Assembly (NCBI GenBank): GCA_028817685.1
Contig: JAPPPC010000173.1
Coordinates: 1-7,822 of the forward strand
Reading direction: 5' to 3'
Source: Rhodospirillaceae bacterium
GTDB taxonomy: Bacteria > Pseudomonadota > Alphaproteobacteria > UBA8366 > GCA-2717185
Length of the DNA stretch: 7,822 bases
A model generated the notes under the pieces. The model saw only the letters and a list, made by a program, of their open reading frames with translations. It was not told the origin of the DNA and did not search any database. The stretch's first letter is position 1. Each line of letters begins with the position of its first letter. The position numbers and the translations under genes were made by a program. Positions 1 through 6,152 of this stretch are shown here, piece by piece.

Positions 1-528
1 GCGCAATTCAGGGCGTTGGTACGCTGGCTCGCCATGCGGCTACAGGACGAAAAACGCATGGCGGCACCGAACTTCATCTTGCTTGGCGATCTCAATCTCG
101 ATTTAGACAATCCGGAGGCGGATGGCGCCGCAATCGATACCTTCATCCGGGGCATGAACAAGGAAGCCTTCAATTCCAATACCATGCACCGGATCTACTT
201 CCCCTTTATCGACAAACACCCGAAGCACGGGCTGCTTCGATCGAACGCCCGTCTCAATCAGACCTACGACCAAATCGCTTTCTTCGCCGGTGCCAAGGAA
301 AAGGCCTTACCGAATCACGAGGGTGCCGTGCACATCGCGGAACATCCCGATAAATTCGATTATGGGGTCTTCAATTTCGCGGAACTTTTCGCCAATGCCA
401 CGACAGGCAAGAGCTTCAGCCAGCTCAAAAAGAACAAAGCGGCGTTCAAAGCTTTCGCAAAGAATTTCGAGCACTCGGTGAGCGACCATATGCCAATCTG
501 GGTCCGCGTGCGCCGCCCGGGATTCTGA
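1..528 (+). CDS. Endonuclease/exonuclease/phosphatase family protein, C-terminal part (5' end outside window)
   Basis: The reading frame is open from base 1 and ends at TGA 526-528, giving 175 residues of a longer protein. The visible part carries two hallmarks of the DNase I-like endonuclease/exonuclease/phosphatase fold. One is a FILLGDLNLD strand (about residues 25-34), where the Asp and Asn belong to the metal/phosphate site. The other is a C-terminal SDHMPIWVRV (about 161-170), where the Asp-His pair is the usual catalytic dyad. An N-terminal half with the first metal-binding Glu should lie to the left. The middle (LNQTYDQIAFF) fits the substrate-side loop seen in this fold. Family members act on nucleic acids, phosphoinositides or other phosphodiesters, and the substrate cannot be told from this fragment. 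No signal peptide can be assessed. The next gene is 118 bases away with its own ribosome binding site, so co-transcription is uncertain. Confidence 0.85.
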   Translation, partial: AQFRALVRWLAMRLQDEKRMAAPNFILLGDLNLDLDNPEADGAAIDTFIRGMNKEAFNSNTMHRIYFPFIDKHPKHGLLRSNARLNQTYDQIAFFAGAKEKALPNHEGAVHIAEHPDKFDYGVFNFAELFANATTGKSFSQLKKNKAAFKAFAKNFEHSVSDHMPIWVRVRRPGF

Positions 529-633
529 TCCCGTTACCCGGAAGCGCTAAGGACTTACCGGTCACATTTTCGCGATCAGATTGCGAATCGGCGGCGTCTC
601 GGGCAGGTTCGGCATTCAGATACCGTTCGGAAA

Positions 634-639
634 GAAGGA
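634..639 (+). promoter_or_regulatory. Ribosome binding site deciding the start of the DUF302 gene
   Basis: GAAGGA lies seven bases upstream of ATG 647. It selects this ATG over an in-frame upstream start at 581, which would put 22 residues in front of a well-formed signal peptide. Confidence 0.7.
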
Positions 640-646
640 TCCCGCC

Positions 647-1096
647 ATGCGCATCGTACTGCTCGCCATATTCACCTTGTTCGCCGTTCAAACGCCGGCA
701 CTGGCTGGCGAAAGTCTTGTCGTCAAAACAAGTCCCTACAGCGTCAAGAAAACCATCGACCGGCGAGAGACGATCTTCAACAAGAAGGGCATCACGGTGT
801 TTGCGCGCGTCGATCACGCAGCAGGTGCCGCGAAGGTCGGCAAGACCTTGCCGCCGACGGAACTGATCATCTTCGGCAATCCAAAGCTCGGCACGCCTTT
901 GATGAAGAGCAGCCGCAAGATCGGTATCGCACTACCGCTGAAGATCCTGGCCTGGCGTGAGGACGGCAAGGTCAAGCTCGCCTACACCAAGCCGGCCCGT
1001 TTGGCCCAGCGCTATGGCGTCGTCGACCGCGATCCAGTCATCCAGAAAATCACCGGCGCGCTCAACAATCTGACGAACGCGGCAATCAAAAAGTAA
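647..1096 (+). CDS. Secreted DUF302 domain protein
   Basis: This is a 149-residue protein. Residues 1-20 form a signal peptide: MR, then a hydrophobic run, then ALA, with likely cleavage before Gly21-Glu22. The mature protein is therefore expected in the periplasm. The rest matches the DUF302 pattern as I know it: SPYSVKKTIDR (29-39), then ITVFARVDHAAGAAKVG (49-65), LPPTELIIFGNP (68-79), GTPLM (82-86) and LPLKILAW (97-104). DUF302 is a compact alpha/beta domain with no firmly established biochemical role. The protein is the usual length for a single-domain member. It is read toward the lipoprotein gene on the other strand, with 13 bases between the two stop codons and no clear hairpin terminator between them. 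The start was chosen for the GAAGGA ribosome binding site and for the signal peptide beginning right at the Met. Confidence 0.88.
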   Translation: MRIVLLAIFTLFAVQTPALAGESLVVKTSPYSVKKTIDRRETIFNKKGITVFARVDHAAGAAKVGKTLPPTELIIFGNPKLGTPLMKSSRKIGIALPLKILAWREDGKVKLAYTKPARLAQRYGVVDRDPVIQKITGALNNLTNAAIKK

Positions 1097-1109
1097 CCGT
1101 CACGTCCCC

Positions 1110-1526
1110 TCAATCGCCGCGCAGGCGCCGCACAATCTCTCGCTGGCGCGCCTTGAGGCTGCGCAAGCGGCGGGCGTCGTAAGCGTGCGGATGTCGACGA
1201 TCGGAATCGCGATCGACGTCGAAATGGTTCCGTCGCTCCAGCGTTCGTATCTCTGAATTCAGGGCTTGCCGTTGGTTTTGCAGTGCGCGGCGTTGCGGCT
1301 GGCTGAGCGGCTCTTTCGACTTAACGCTGGGTTCGCGGGGCTCGAGTTCGACCCGGTCGAGGCGTGATTTCGTGGTCACGGGAGACGGCGTTACAGGCCT
1401 CTTCGCTGCGCGTGAGGGTTCCGCACCTGAGATTTTAGCCGGCTTGGAAGGCACCCAAATCGGCGTGTCATCGCTGCTGGCGCATGCGGCGAGACCGAAC
1501 AGGATCGCCATGGCCAGGTATCGCAT
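1110..1526 (-). CDS. Small predicted lipoprotein, hypothetical, downstream of glcF
   Basis: This 138-residue protein is not recognised. Residues 1-15 form a lipoprotein signal (MRYLAMAILFGLAAC) with lipobox LAAC and Cys15 as the likely lipidated residue. Residue 16 is Ala rather than Asp, so outer-membrane sorting is expected. Residues 20-75 are rich in Pro, Ser and Lys and look unstructured. Residues 76-138 are strongly charged, with heptad-like Leu/Ile and many Arg (QRRALQNQRQALNSEIR, later LRSLKARQREIVRRLR), suggesting a helical or coiled-coil tail. A His/Asp-rich stretch (HFDVDRDSDRRHPHAYD, about 101-117) interrupts it. The ATG was preferred to an upstream in-frame start at 1583 because the lipoprotein signal begins there. 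It lies two bases after the glcF stop codon, and an AGGGA inside the last glcF codons can serve as ribosome binding site, so translation is probably coupled to glcF. No function is inferred. Confidence 0.75.
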   Translation of the reverse strand: MRYLAMAILFGLAACASSDDTPIWVPSKPAKISGAEPSRAAKRPVTPSPVTTKSRLDRVELEPREPSVKSKEPLSQPQRRALQNQRQALNSEIRTLERRNHFDVDRDSDRRHPHAYDARRLRSLKARQREIVRRLRGD

Positions 1527-1528
1527 AC

Positions 1529-2827
1529 CTAGATTTCCCTGATCCCGTGTAACGTGTCGGGCGCCGGACCGCCCGTCGCCCAATCGAGCAGTTCAACGGT
1601 GTGAACGACCGGCAACCCGCCAGCCGCAAGCTGTTGCATGCAGCCGATATTGCCGGCGGCAATCACCGCGGCTCCGGTACACTCGATATTGGTGAGTTTA
1701 CGGTCGCGCAGTTGTGTCGCCAATTCCGGCTGCAACAGGTTGTACGTTCCGGCCGAGCCGCAGCATAGATGCGCTTCCGGCACCGGCCGGACATCGAACC
1801 CGGCCTCGGCAAGCAATGTTTTCGGCGCTTCGGTGATTTTCTGACCATGCTGCAGAGAACACGCCGCGTGGTAGGCGACCGCCAACCCCTCTCGCGGCGT
1901 CGACGCCTCTAACCCGATCTCGAGCAGATACTCGCTTATGTCTCGGGTCAGCGCCGACACGCGCTCCGCCTTTTCCCTCAACGCCGGATCGCCGCGGAAC
2001 ATGAACCCGTAATCCTTCACCGTCGTCCCGCAACCCGAGGCGTTGATCACGATGGCATCGAGCCCCTCACCCTCGATCTCCGCCGTCCAAGCCCGCACAT
2101 TGGCCGCGGCCTTGGCATGGCTATCGTCTGTCCGGCCCATATGGTGGGTCAGCGCACCGCAGCAGCCGGCACCGCGCGCGACGACGACGTCGATGCCCTG
2201 CCGGTTCAACAACCGGACGGTGGCTTCGTTTATCGCCGGGTTCAGAACCTTCTGCGCGCAGCCGGTCAGCAGGGCGACCCGGCCCCGGCGCGCGCCTTCG
2301 GCGGCATGCACCTGCGGCCGGTCCACGGCAGACGGCGGGGGCACCGAAGCCGGCGCCATCGACAGCAGTGCCTTCAACCGCCCTGGCGCCAGTGCCGCGA
2401 ACGGTTTGGCGAACCAGGCGCCGATCAATGCCAACCGAAACAGTTTCGGCTTTGGCAACAGCCAGGCCAGGAGGTCACGCAGCTTCCGCTCCGCAAACGG
2501 ACGCTCATAGGTCTCCTCGATATGCGCACGCGCGTGATCGACCAGATGCATGTAGTGCACGCCGGACGGGCAGGTCGTCATGCAGGAAAGGCAGGACAGG
2601 CAGCGGTCTATATGACGGACGACCCGGGCCGGCGCCGCCTCGCCGCTTTCCAGCATTTGCTTGATCAAGTAGATGCGGCCGCGCGGACTGTCGAGCTCAT
2701 CCCCGCGCAGCACATAGGTTGGACAGGTCGCCGTGCAAAAGCCGCAATGCACGCAATTGCGCAGAATCTGGTTGGCTTCCGCGATGTTGGGGTCGGCGAG
2801 CTGAGCCAGGGAAAAGTTCGTCTGCAT
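1529..2827 (-). CDS. glcF: Glycolate dehydrogenase (glycolate oxidase) iron-sulfur subunit GlcF
   Basis: This 432-residue protein is the electron-transfer subunit of the membrane-associated GlcDEF complex, which oxidises glycolate to glyoxylate and passes electrons to the respiratory chain. The N-terminal half holds two 4Fe-4S ferredoxin-type motifs: Cys25, 28, 31 and 35 followed by Pro, and Cys76, 79, 82 and 86 followed by Pro. The first is followed by the characteristic GDELDSPRGRIYLIK (42-56). The C-terminal half has two cysteine-rich CCG domains, with GCAQKVLNPAINEAT (189-203), GAGCCGALTHHMG (219-231), CSLQHGQ (323-329) and LCCGSAGTYNLLQPE (354-368). All key cysteines are present. Length and order match the Escherichia coli GlcF family. 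ATG 2827 lies three bases after the glcE stop; its ribosome binding site is weak (AGG), consistent with translational coupling. Confidence 0.97.
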   Translation of the reverse strand: MQTNFSLAQLADPNIAEANQILRNCVHCGFCTATCPTYVLRGDELDSPRGRIYLIKQMLESGEAAPARVVRHIDRCLSCLSCMTTCPSGVHYMHLVDHARAHIEETYERPFAERKLRDLLAWLLPKPKLFRLALIGAWFAKPFAALAPGRLKALLSMAPASVPPPSAVDRPQVHAAEGARRGRVALLTGCAQKVLNPAINEATVRLLNRQGIDVVVARGAGCCGALTHHMGRTDDSHAKAAANVRAWTAEIEGEGLDAIVINASGCGTTVKDYGFMFRGDPALREKAERVSALTRDISEYLLEIGLEASTPREGLAVAYHAACSLQHGQKITEAPKTLLAEAGFDVRPVPEAHLCCGSAGTYNLLQPELATQLRDRKLTNIECTGAAVIAAGNIGCMQQLAAGGLPVVHTVELLDWATGGPAPDTLHGIREI

Positions 2828-2830
2828 CGC

Positions 2831-4057
2831 CTATACGCCCGGATACATGCGGCCTGGATTAAGGATACCGCGCGGGTCGAACCCTTCCTTCAGACGCTGA
2901 GAGAGACGCGCCAGACCTGGGTCTTGCGGCTGGAAGACCGGCACCGCGCTGCGCAGCTCCGCAGGCGCTCGGATCAGCGTGGCATGGCCGCCACTCTCGG
3001 CGACCGCGGCGCGGACCGCCTCGTTTCCGCCGGTGCCGGCTTCCGGCACCGCGAGCCAGATCAGCCCCCCGCCCCAATCGACGTAGAACTCGCCATCGAC
3101 CGTCGCAGCCAACGCCGTCGCCAGCGTGGCACCCGATTGCGGCGGCACGGATAGTTTCCAGACGACGCGCGTATCCCCTGGTTCTGCGAACGGTCGAACG
3201 TCGCGGATCTCTCGCCAGAAAGCCGCCGAGTTGTGCCCATGCAGCTCCTCGGTCGCGCCGAACGGCGCAAGTTGATCGCGCAAGGTCGCGCACCGGTACT
3301 CGACCGACGGCCCCGGCCCCTCGATCCGGATAGCCGCCACCGAAGCGCCGCTCTCGCGCACGTAACCGACATTCGAACGGGCCGCCACGGCCTGCGGCAC
3401 CCAGGCGGCGGCGGAGACCTCATAGGGGGTTTGCAATGCCTGGGTCAGGGCGGCAACGCCTTGTACCGCATCGCAGCCGAAGACCAGCACGGTCCGGAGC
3501 TTCTCGGCCGCGGGCAACACCTTCACGGTCACCTGCATCATCGCACCGAGCGTGCCCCAGCTTCCCGCCATGACCTTGCACAAATCGTAGCCCGTCACGT
3601 TTTTCACCACGCGGCCGCCCGATTTGAACAACTCACCGCGTCCGCTGACGGCCGTGAAACCGAGGAAGTGGTCGCGCGCCGCACCGGCCTTGATGCGCCG
3701 GGGTCCGGCGAGATTGGCCGCCAGCACGCCACCGAGCGTTCCCGCGCCTTCCGGCAAACCCAGCAAAGGCCCGTAATCCGGTGGCTCGAAGGCGAGTTCC
3801 TGTTGCTGTTCCTGGAGGGCGGCATGGATATCGGCGATGGGCGTGCCCGCGCCGGCGGAGAGCACCAGCTCTTCCGCCTCATACAGTGAAATGCCGGAAA
3901 AGGACGACATATCGAGCGTATGCGCCGCGTTGCCCGGCCGGCCAATGCTGCGTTTCGAGCCGCTACCGACCAGCTCGAGCGGTGTCTCTTCCGCCGCGGC
4001 CCAGGCGACCGCGTCGCGGACATGATCCACCGTTTCCGGTTTGAGAAGAGTCGACAC
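2831..4057 (-). CDS. glcE: Glycolate dehydrogenase FAD-binding subunit GlcE
   Basis: This 408-residue protein is the second, shorter flavoprotein subunit of glycolate dehydrogenase. It has a PCMH-type FAD-binding domain: VGSGSKRSIGRP (30-41), then SAGAGTPIADI (67-77), GTLGGVLAANLAGPRR (106-121), then VKNVTGYDLCKVMAGSWGTLG (151-171). The last segment is the most diagnostic for GlcE. The C-terminus ends with RGILNPGRMYPG, the usual closing motif of FAD-linked oxidases. The start codon is GTG at 4057, four bases after the glcD stop (TGA 4062-4064). The N-terminus aligns with known GlcE proteins from here, and no better upstream start exists. The predicted ribosome binding site is poor, so expression is probably coupled to glcD. 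No truncation or missing motif was seen. Confidence 0.96.
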   Translation of the reverse strand: MSTLLKPETVDHVRDAVAWAAAEETPLELVGSGSKRSIGRPGNAAHTLDMSSFSGISLYEAEELVLSAGAGTPIADIHAALQEQQQELAFEPPDYGPLLGLPEGAGTLGGVLAANLAGPRRIKAGAARDHFLGFTAVSGRGELFKSGGRVVKNVTGYDLCKVMAGSWGTLGAMMQVTVKVLPAAEKLRTVLVFGCDAVQGVAALTQALQTPYEVSAAAWVPQAVAARSNVGYVRESGASVAAIRIEGPGPSVEYRCATLRDQLAPFGATEELHGHNSAAFWREIRDVRPFAEPGDTRVVWKLSVPPQSGATLATALAATVDGEFYVDWGGGLIWLAVPEAGTGGNEAVRAAVAESGGHATLIRAPAELRSAVPVFQPQDPGLARLSQRLKEGFDPRGILNPGRMYPGV

Positions 4058-4061
4058 GTCT

Positions 4062-5549
4062 TCAGAACCGCGGCAGATCCGGGAAACGCATTTCGCCGCG
4101 TTTGATATGCACGCGGCCCAGCTCGGCGCAACGGTGCAGCTCCGGAAACACCTTGCCTGGGTTGAGCAGCGAGTCCGGGTCGAACACGCATTTGACCCGC
4201 TGCTGCTGGTTGAGATCGTCCTCGGTGAACATGGTGCCCATCAAGTCGCGCTTTTCGACCCCGACGCCGTGTTCGCCGGTCAGCACGCCGCCGACCTCGA
4301 CGCAAAGTTTGAGGATTTCCGCTCCGAATTCCTCAGCCTTCTCCAATTCGCCCGGCTCGTTCGCATCGTACAGAATCAGCGGGTGCAAATTTCCGTCACC
4401 AGCGTGAAACACGTTGGCCACGCGCAGGCCGAATTCGTTCGAAAGTTCCGTCATACGCGTCAGAACCTTGGGCAGCTGGCTGCGCGGTATCGTGCCGTCC
4501 ATGCAGTAATAGTCCGGCGAGATACGGCCGATGGCCGGGAACGCCGCCTTACGGCCAGCCCAGAAGCGCGCACGCTCCTCTTCACTGTTCGAGACGCGGA
4601 TCGAAACCGCGCCTTTCTCCTTGGCGATCCCCTCGACCCGATCGATCAGGTAATCGACCTCGACCTCCGGACCGTCCAACTCAACGATCAGCAATGCTTC
4701 GACGTCGAGCGGATAGCCCGCCTCGACGAACGCTTCCGCGGCAGCGATCGCCGGCTTGTCCATCATTTCCATCCCGCCGGGGATAATCCCGGCGCCGATC
4801 ACACCGGCGACGCATTCGCCTGCCGCCTCGTTGGAGGGGAACCCGACCAGCACCGCCCGGGCCGTTTCCGGCGCGCGCAACAACCGGACGGTGACTTCCG
4901 TGACGACGCCGAGCAGCCCCTCTGACCCCGTCAGCAGGCCGAGCATGTCGTAGCCCTCGGAGTCGAGATGTTTGCCGCCGATCCGCACGATCTCGCCATC
5001 CAGCATGACGATTTCCAGGCCGAGGACATTGTTCGTCGTCAGCCCGTATTTCAGACAATGTACGCCGCCGGAATTCTCCGCGATATTGCCGCCGATGGTA
5101 CAGGCGATCTGACTGGACGGGTCAGGCGCGTAATAGAACCCGTCATCGCGGACCGCATCGGTGATACCCAAATTGGTCACGCCGGGCTGTACGACGGCGC
5201 AGCGATTGTCGTAGTCGATCTCCAGGATTTTCTTGAATTTACCGAGACCGAGGATGATCCCGTCGGCGAGCGGCAGGGCGCCCCCGGACAGCGACGTCCC
5301 GGCACCGCGCGGCACCACCTTGATCGCGTTTTCATGGCAATAGCGCAGCACCTGGCTGACTTGCTCAGTCGTCTCCGGCAGCACAACGATTAGGGGGAGC
5401 GTCTTATAGGCGGTCAGCCCATCCGACTCGTAAGGCCGCAGCGCATCCTCATCGACGATGACGCCTTCGCCAGGCACGATCTCTCGCAACGCCGTGGCGA
5501 TCTCCCGCCGCCGTGCGATGACTCCGTCATCGGGTTTTGGCATTTCCAT
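4062..5549 (-). CDS. glcD: Glycolate dehydrogenase catalytic flavoprotein subunit GlcD
   Basis: This 495-residue FAD-linked oxidase is close in length to E. coli GlcD (about 499). It is the catalytic 2-hydroxyacid-oxidising subunit. The FAD-binding PCMH domain shows PRGAGTSLSGGALPLADGI (80-98), the phosphate-binding loop, then PGVTNLGI (122-129) and PDPSSQIACTIGGNIAENSGG (142-162). The C-terminal substrate domain shows FHAGDGNLHPLI (381-392) and GEHGVGVEKR (425-434), the conserved His-containing motifs of this family. It closes with FDPDSLLNPGKVFP (456-469). It is the first gene of the glcD-glcE-glcF-lipoprotein block. There are two candidate ATGs, at 5549 and 5543 (MEM). Neither has a strong ribosome binding site, and the upstream region can fold into a hairpin. 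No glcC regulator, glcG or malate synthase gene is visible. Confidence 0.97.
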   Translation of the reverse strand: MEMPKPDDGVIARRREIATALREIVPGEGVIVDEDALRPYESDGLTAYKTLPLIVVLPETTEQVSQVLRYCHENAIKVVPRGAGTSLSGGALPLADGIILGLGKFKKILEIDYDNRCAVVQPGVTNLGITDAVRDDGFYYAPDPSSQIACTIGGNIAENSGGVHCLKYGLTTNNVLGLEIVMLDGEIVRIGGKHLDSEGYDMLGLLTGSEGLLGVVTEVTVRLLRAPETARAVLVGFPSNEAAGECVAGVIGAGIIPGGMEMMDKPAIAAAEAFVEAGYPLDVEALLIVELDGPEVEVDYLIDRVEGIAKEKGAVSIRVSNSEEERARFWAGRKAAFPAIGRISPDYYCMDGTIPRSQLPKVLTRMTELSNEFGLRVANVFHAGDGNLHPLILYDANEPGELEKAEEFGAEILKLCVEVGGVLTGEHGVGVEKRDLMGTMFTEDDLNQQQRVKCVFDPDSLLNPGKVFPELHRCAELGRVHIKRGEMRFPDLPRF

Positions 5550-5550
5550 G

Positions 5551-5583
5551 GCTAAACACCCGCAATTACCCTTTGGGTTTAGC
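5551..5583 (-). promoter_or_regulatory. Inverted repeat just upstream of glcD, possible leader hairpin or operator
   Basis: Arms GCTAAAC (5551-5557) and GTTTAGC (5577-5583) are perfect 7-bp inverted repeats separated by 19 bases. In the glcD transcript two more C-G pairs can form across a one-base bulge. The proximal arm ends one base before the glcD ATG, so a hairpin would cover the region where a ribosome binding site is expected. It could equally be a two-half-site operator. No sigma-70 promoter is convincing in the 56 bases between the rpmJ terminator and glcD. The function is inferred only. Confidence 0.35.
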
Positions 5584-5601
5584 GCGTTAGCGGCATCCGA
5601 G

Positions 5602-5629
5602 AAACAAAAAACCGCGCCGAAGCGCGGTT
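5602..5629 (-). terminator. Intrinsic terminator downstream of rpmJ
   Basis: Read on the minus strand, AACCGCGC (5629-5622), loop TTCG and GCGCGGTT (5617-5610) form a perfect 8-bp stem with a stable tetraloop. It runs straight into TTTTTTGTTTC. It begins 25 bases after the rpmJ stop codon and separates rpmJ from the glc operon. On the plus strand the stem is not followed by T residues, so it acts in one direction only. Confidence 0.93.
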
Positions 5630-5654
5630 CCCGAAACCCGAATTGAGGGATCGT

Positions 5655-5780
5655 TCAGCCTTGCCGCGCCTTGAAGCGCGGGTTCCGCTTGTTGATGACA
5701 TAGACTCGGCCACGACGGCGCACCACGCGGCAGTCCTTGTGGCGGTTTTTCATCGATTTCAACGAGCGTACGACTTTCAT
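5655..5780 (-). CDS. rpmJ: 50S ribosomal protein L36 (zinc-independent, alphaproteobacterial type)
   Basis: This short gene encodes 41 residues: [20 protein letters not shown], followed by an Arg-rich middle and ending [13 protein letters not shown]36 is the smallest protein of the large ribosomal subunit and binds 23S rRNA. The zinc-ribbon form has three Cys and one His as ligands. Here only Cys17 is present and the other cysteines are absent, so this is the C-minus form usual in Alphaproteobacteria. The start is fixed by the conserved MKVxxSLKS N-terminus; ACGGAA about nine bases upstream is a plausible ribosome binding site. It is a single-gene unit, with a sigma-70-like promoter at 5826-5854 and an intrinsic terminator after it. 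The Cys at position 17 is unlikely to hold metal by itself. Confidence 0.96.
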   Translation of the reverse strand: MKVVRSLKSMKNRHKDCRVVRRRGRVYVINKRNPRFKARQG

Positions 5781-5825
5781 GGCCGAATTCCGTTCATTTC
5801 CTGCAGATACCCTCAGAACGCGCGG

Positions 5826-5854
5826 AAAATAGGGATGGCATCCCGCTATGTCAA
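5826..5854 (-). promoter_or_regulatory. Sigma-70-type promoter for rpmJ
   Basis: On the minus strand a perfect -35 TTGACA (5854-5849) is followed by a 17-base spacer and a -10 TATTTT (5831-5826, four of six to TATAAT). Transcription would start near 5819, giving a leader of about 40 bases before the rpmJ ATG. Position, spacing and orientation all fit a strong housekeeping promoter for a ribosomal protein gene. Confidence 0.75.
5832..5844. promoter_or_regulatory. Palindrome inside the rpmJ promoter spacer, possible operator
   Basis: GGGATG-G-CATCCC is a perfect 6-bp inverted repeat around one base, lying wholly between the -35 and -10 boxes of the rpmJ promoter. That is a classic repressor position. 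It does not resemble the AT-rich Zur-type sites known to control some L36 genes, and no regulator is named. It may be chance in GC-rich sequence. Confidence 0.3.
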
Positions 5855-5886
5855 ATCCAAATATCAGCTATTCCTGACAGGTACTC

Positions 5887-5919
5887 GTACCCCCTATCGG
5901 TATTTGCTGCGTCATGAGA
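5887..5919 (+). repeat. Left 33-bp terminal inverted repeat
   Basis: It begins GTACCCCCTATCGG, continues TATTTGCTGC and ends CATGAGA. It is complementary to 6120-6152 at every position except G5911 against T6128, which would be a G-U pair in a plus-strand transcript. Outside the arm one mismatch is followed by two further complementary bases. Confidence 0.97.
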
Positions 5920-6014
5920 CGGCCTGTGGCGTCCCGTGGCCAGGAGCGCCGGCGCCAGCGATGCGGGGACATCGGCAAGCCGGCGCGACGCCGTCCACGG
6001 GACGCCACAGGCCG
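5920..6014. repeat. Internal hairpin unit 1, 20-bp perfect stem
   Basis: CGGCCTGTGGCGTCCCGTGG (5920-5939) is perfectly complementary to 5995-6014. The 55-base loop contains the self-palindrome GCGCCGGCGC (5946-5955) and a small hairpin, CGATG/CATCG (5959-5963 and 5970-5974). The unit directly abuts the left terminal repeat. Confidence 0.93.
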
Positions 6015-6024
6015 GCCGTAGAGT

Positions 6025-6119
6025 AGATTTTCGCACCGCATCCGGGGCGTCGCCGCGCTTGCCCGATACCCCCGCATCGCGCTGCGCCCGGCTCCTGCCC
6101 GATGCGGCCGAAAAATCGA
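6025..6119. repeat. Internal hairpin unit 2, imperfect stem
   Basis: GATTTTCG (6026-6033) pairs with CGAAAAATC (6109-6117) with one bulged A. CCGCATC (6036-6042) then pairs with GATGCGG (6101-6107), followed by GGG/CCC (6044-6046 and 6098-6100). The stem sequence is unrelated to that of unit 1. The loop (about 6047-6097), read in reverse complement, resembles the unit 1 loop, sharing CAGGAG, GATGCGGGG, ATCGG, CAAGC and CGACGCC in the same order. The unit abuts the right terminal repeat. Confidence 0.8.
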
Positions 6120-6152
6120 TCTCATGATGCAGCAAATACCGATAGGGGGTAC
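6120..6152 (-). repeat. Right 33-bp terminal inverted repeat
   Basis: This is the partner of 5887-5919: TCTCATGATGCAGC, then AAATACCGATAGGGGGTAC. It ends 35 bases before the start codon of the ABC ATPase gene. Confidence 0.97.

Larger units (their letters stand above)
5887..6152. mobile_element. 266-bp compound inverted-repeat element (MITE-like), no coding capacity
   Basis: Terminal arms of 33 bp (5887-5919 and 6120-6152) match as inverted repeats at 32 of 33 positions. Between them lie two hairpin units of about 95 bases (5920-6014 and 6025-6119) flanking a 10-base centre (6015-6024), so the whole is symmetric around 6019.5. Both ends are GTAC. GTAC is itself a palindrome, so it could be part of the inverted repeat or a target duplication; a TA duplication of the IS630/Tc1-mariner type is also compatible. 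No transposase is encoded; small open frames inside merely reflect the GC-rich palindrome. Size, long terminal repeats and intergenic location suggest a miniature inverted-repeat transposable element mobilised in trans. A structured RNA or chromosomal protein-binding palindrome is the alternative. Mobility is inferred; the repeats are seen directly. Confidence 0.6.

Noticed and set aside
518..533. Hairpin CGGGAT/ATCCCG over the stop codon of the first gene
   Set aside because: It has only six base pairs and no following T tract, so it is not supported as an intrinsic terminator.
581..646. Upstream in-frame start for the DUF302 gene
   Set aside because: The extension would place 22 residues before a canonical signal peptide, and the GAAGGA ribosome binding site supports ATG 647.
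2117..3154. 345-codon open frame on the plus strand opposite glcF and glcE
   Set aside because: It is antisense to two confidently identified genes, rich in Arg, Gln and His as expected for a shadow of GC-rich coding, and has no domain.
4041..4925. 294-codon plus-strand open frame opposite glcD
   Set aside because: It is a mirror of the glcD reading frame with no family motifs; glcD is certain.
5940..5994. CRISPR-like or tandem repeat reading of the GATGCGG motifs
   Set aside because: Only four short copies exist, in mixed orientations with irregular spacing; they are explained by the nested inverted repeats.
5851..6135. Open frames of 60-130 codons inside the palindromic element on both strands
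   Set aside because: They arise from stop-poor GC-rich inverted repeats. The opposite-strand translations share pieces such as ACGVPW and TGRHRP because of the palindrome, and they have no ribosome binding sites or recognisable domains.
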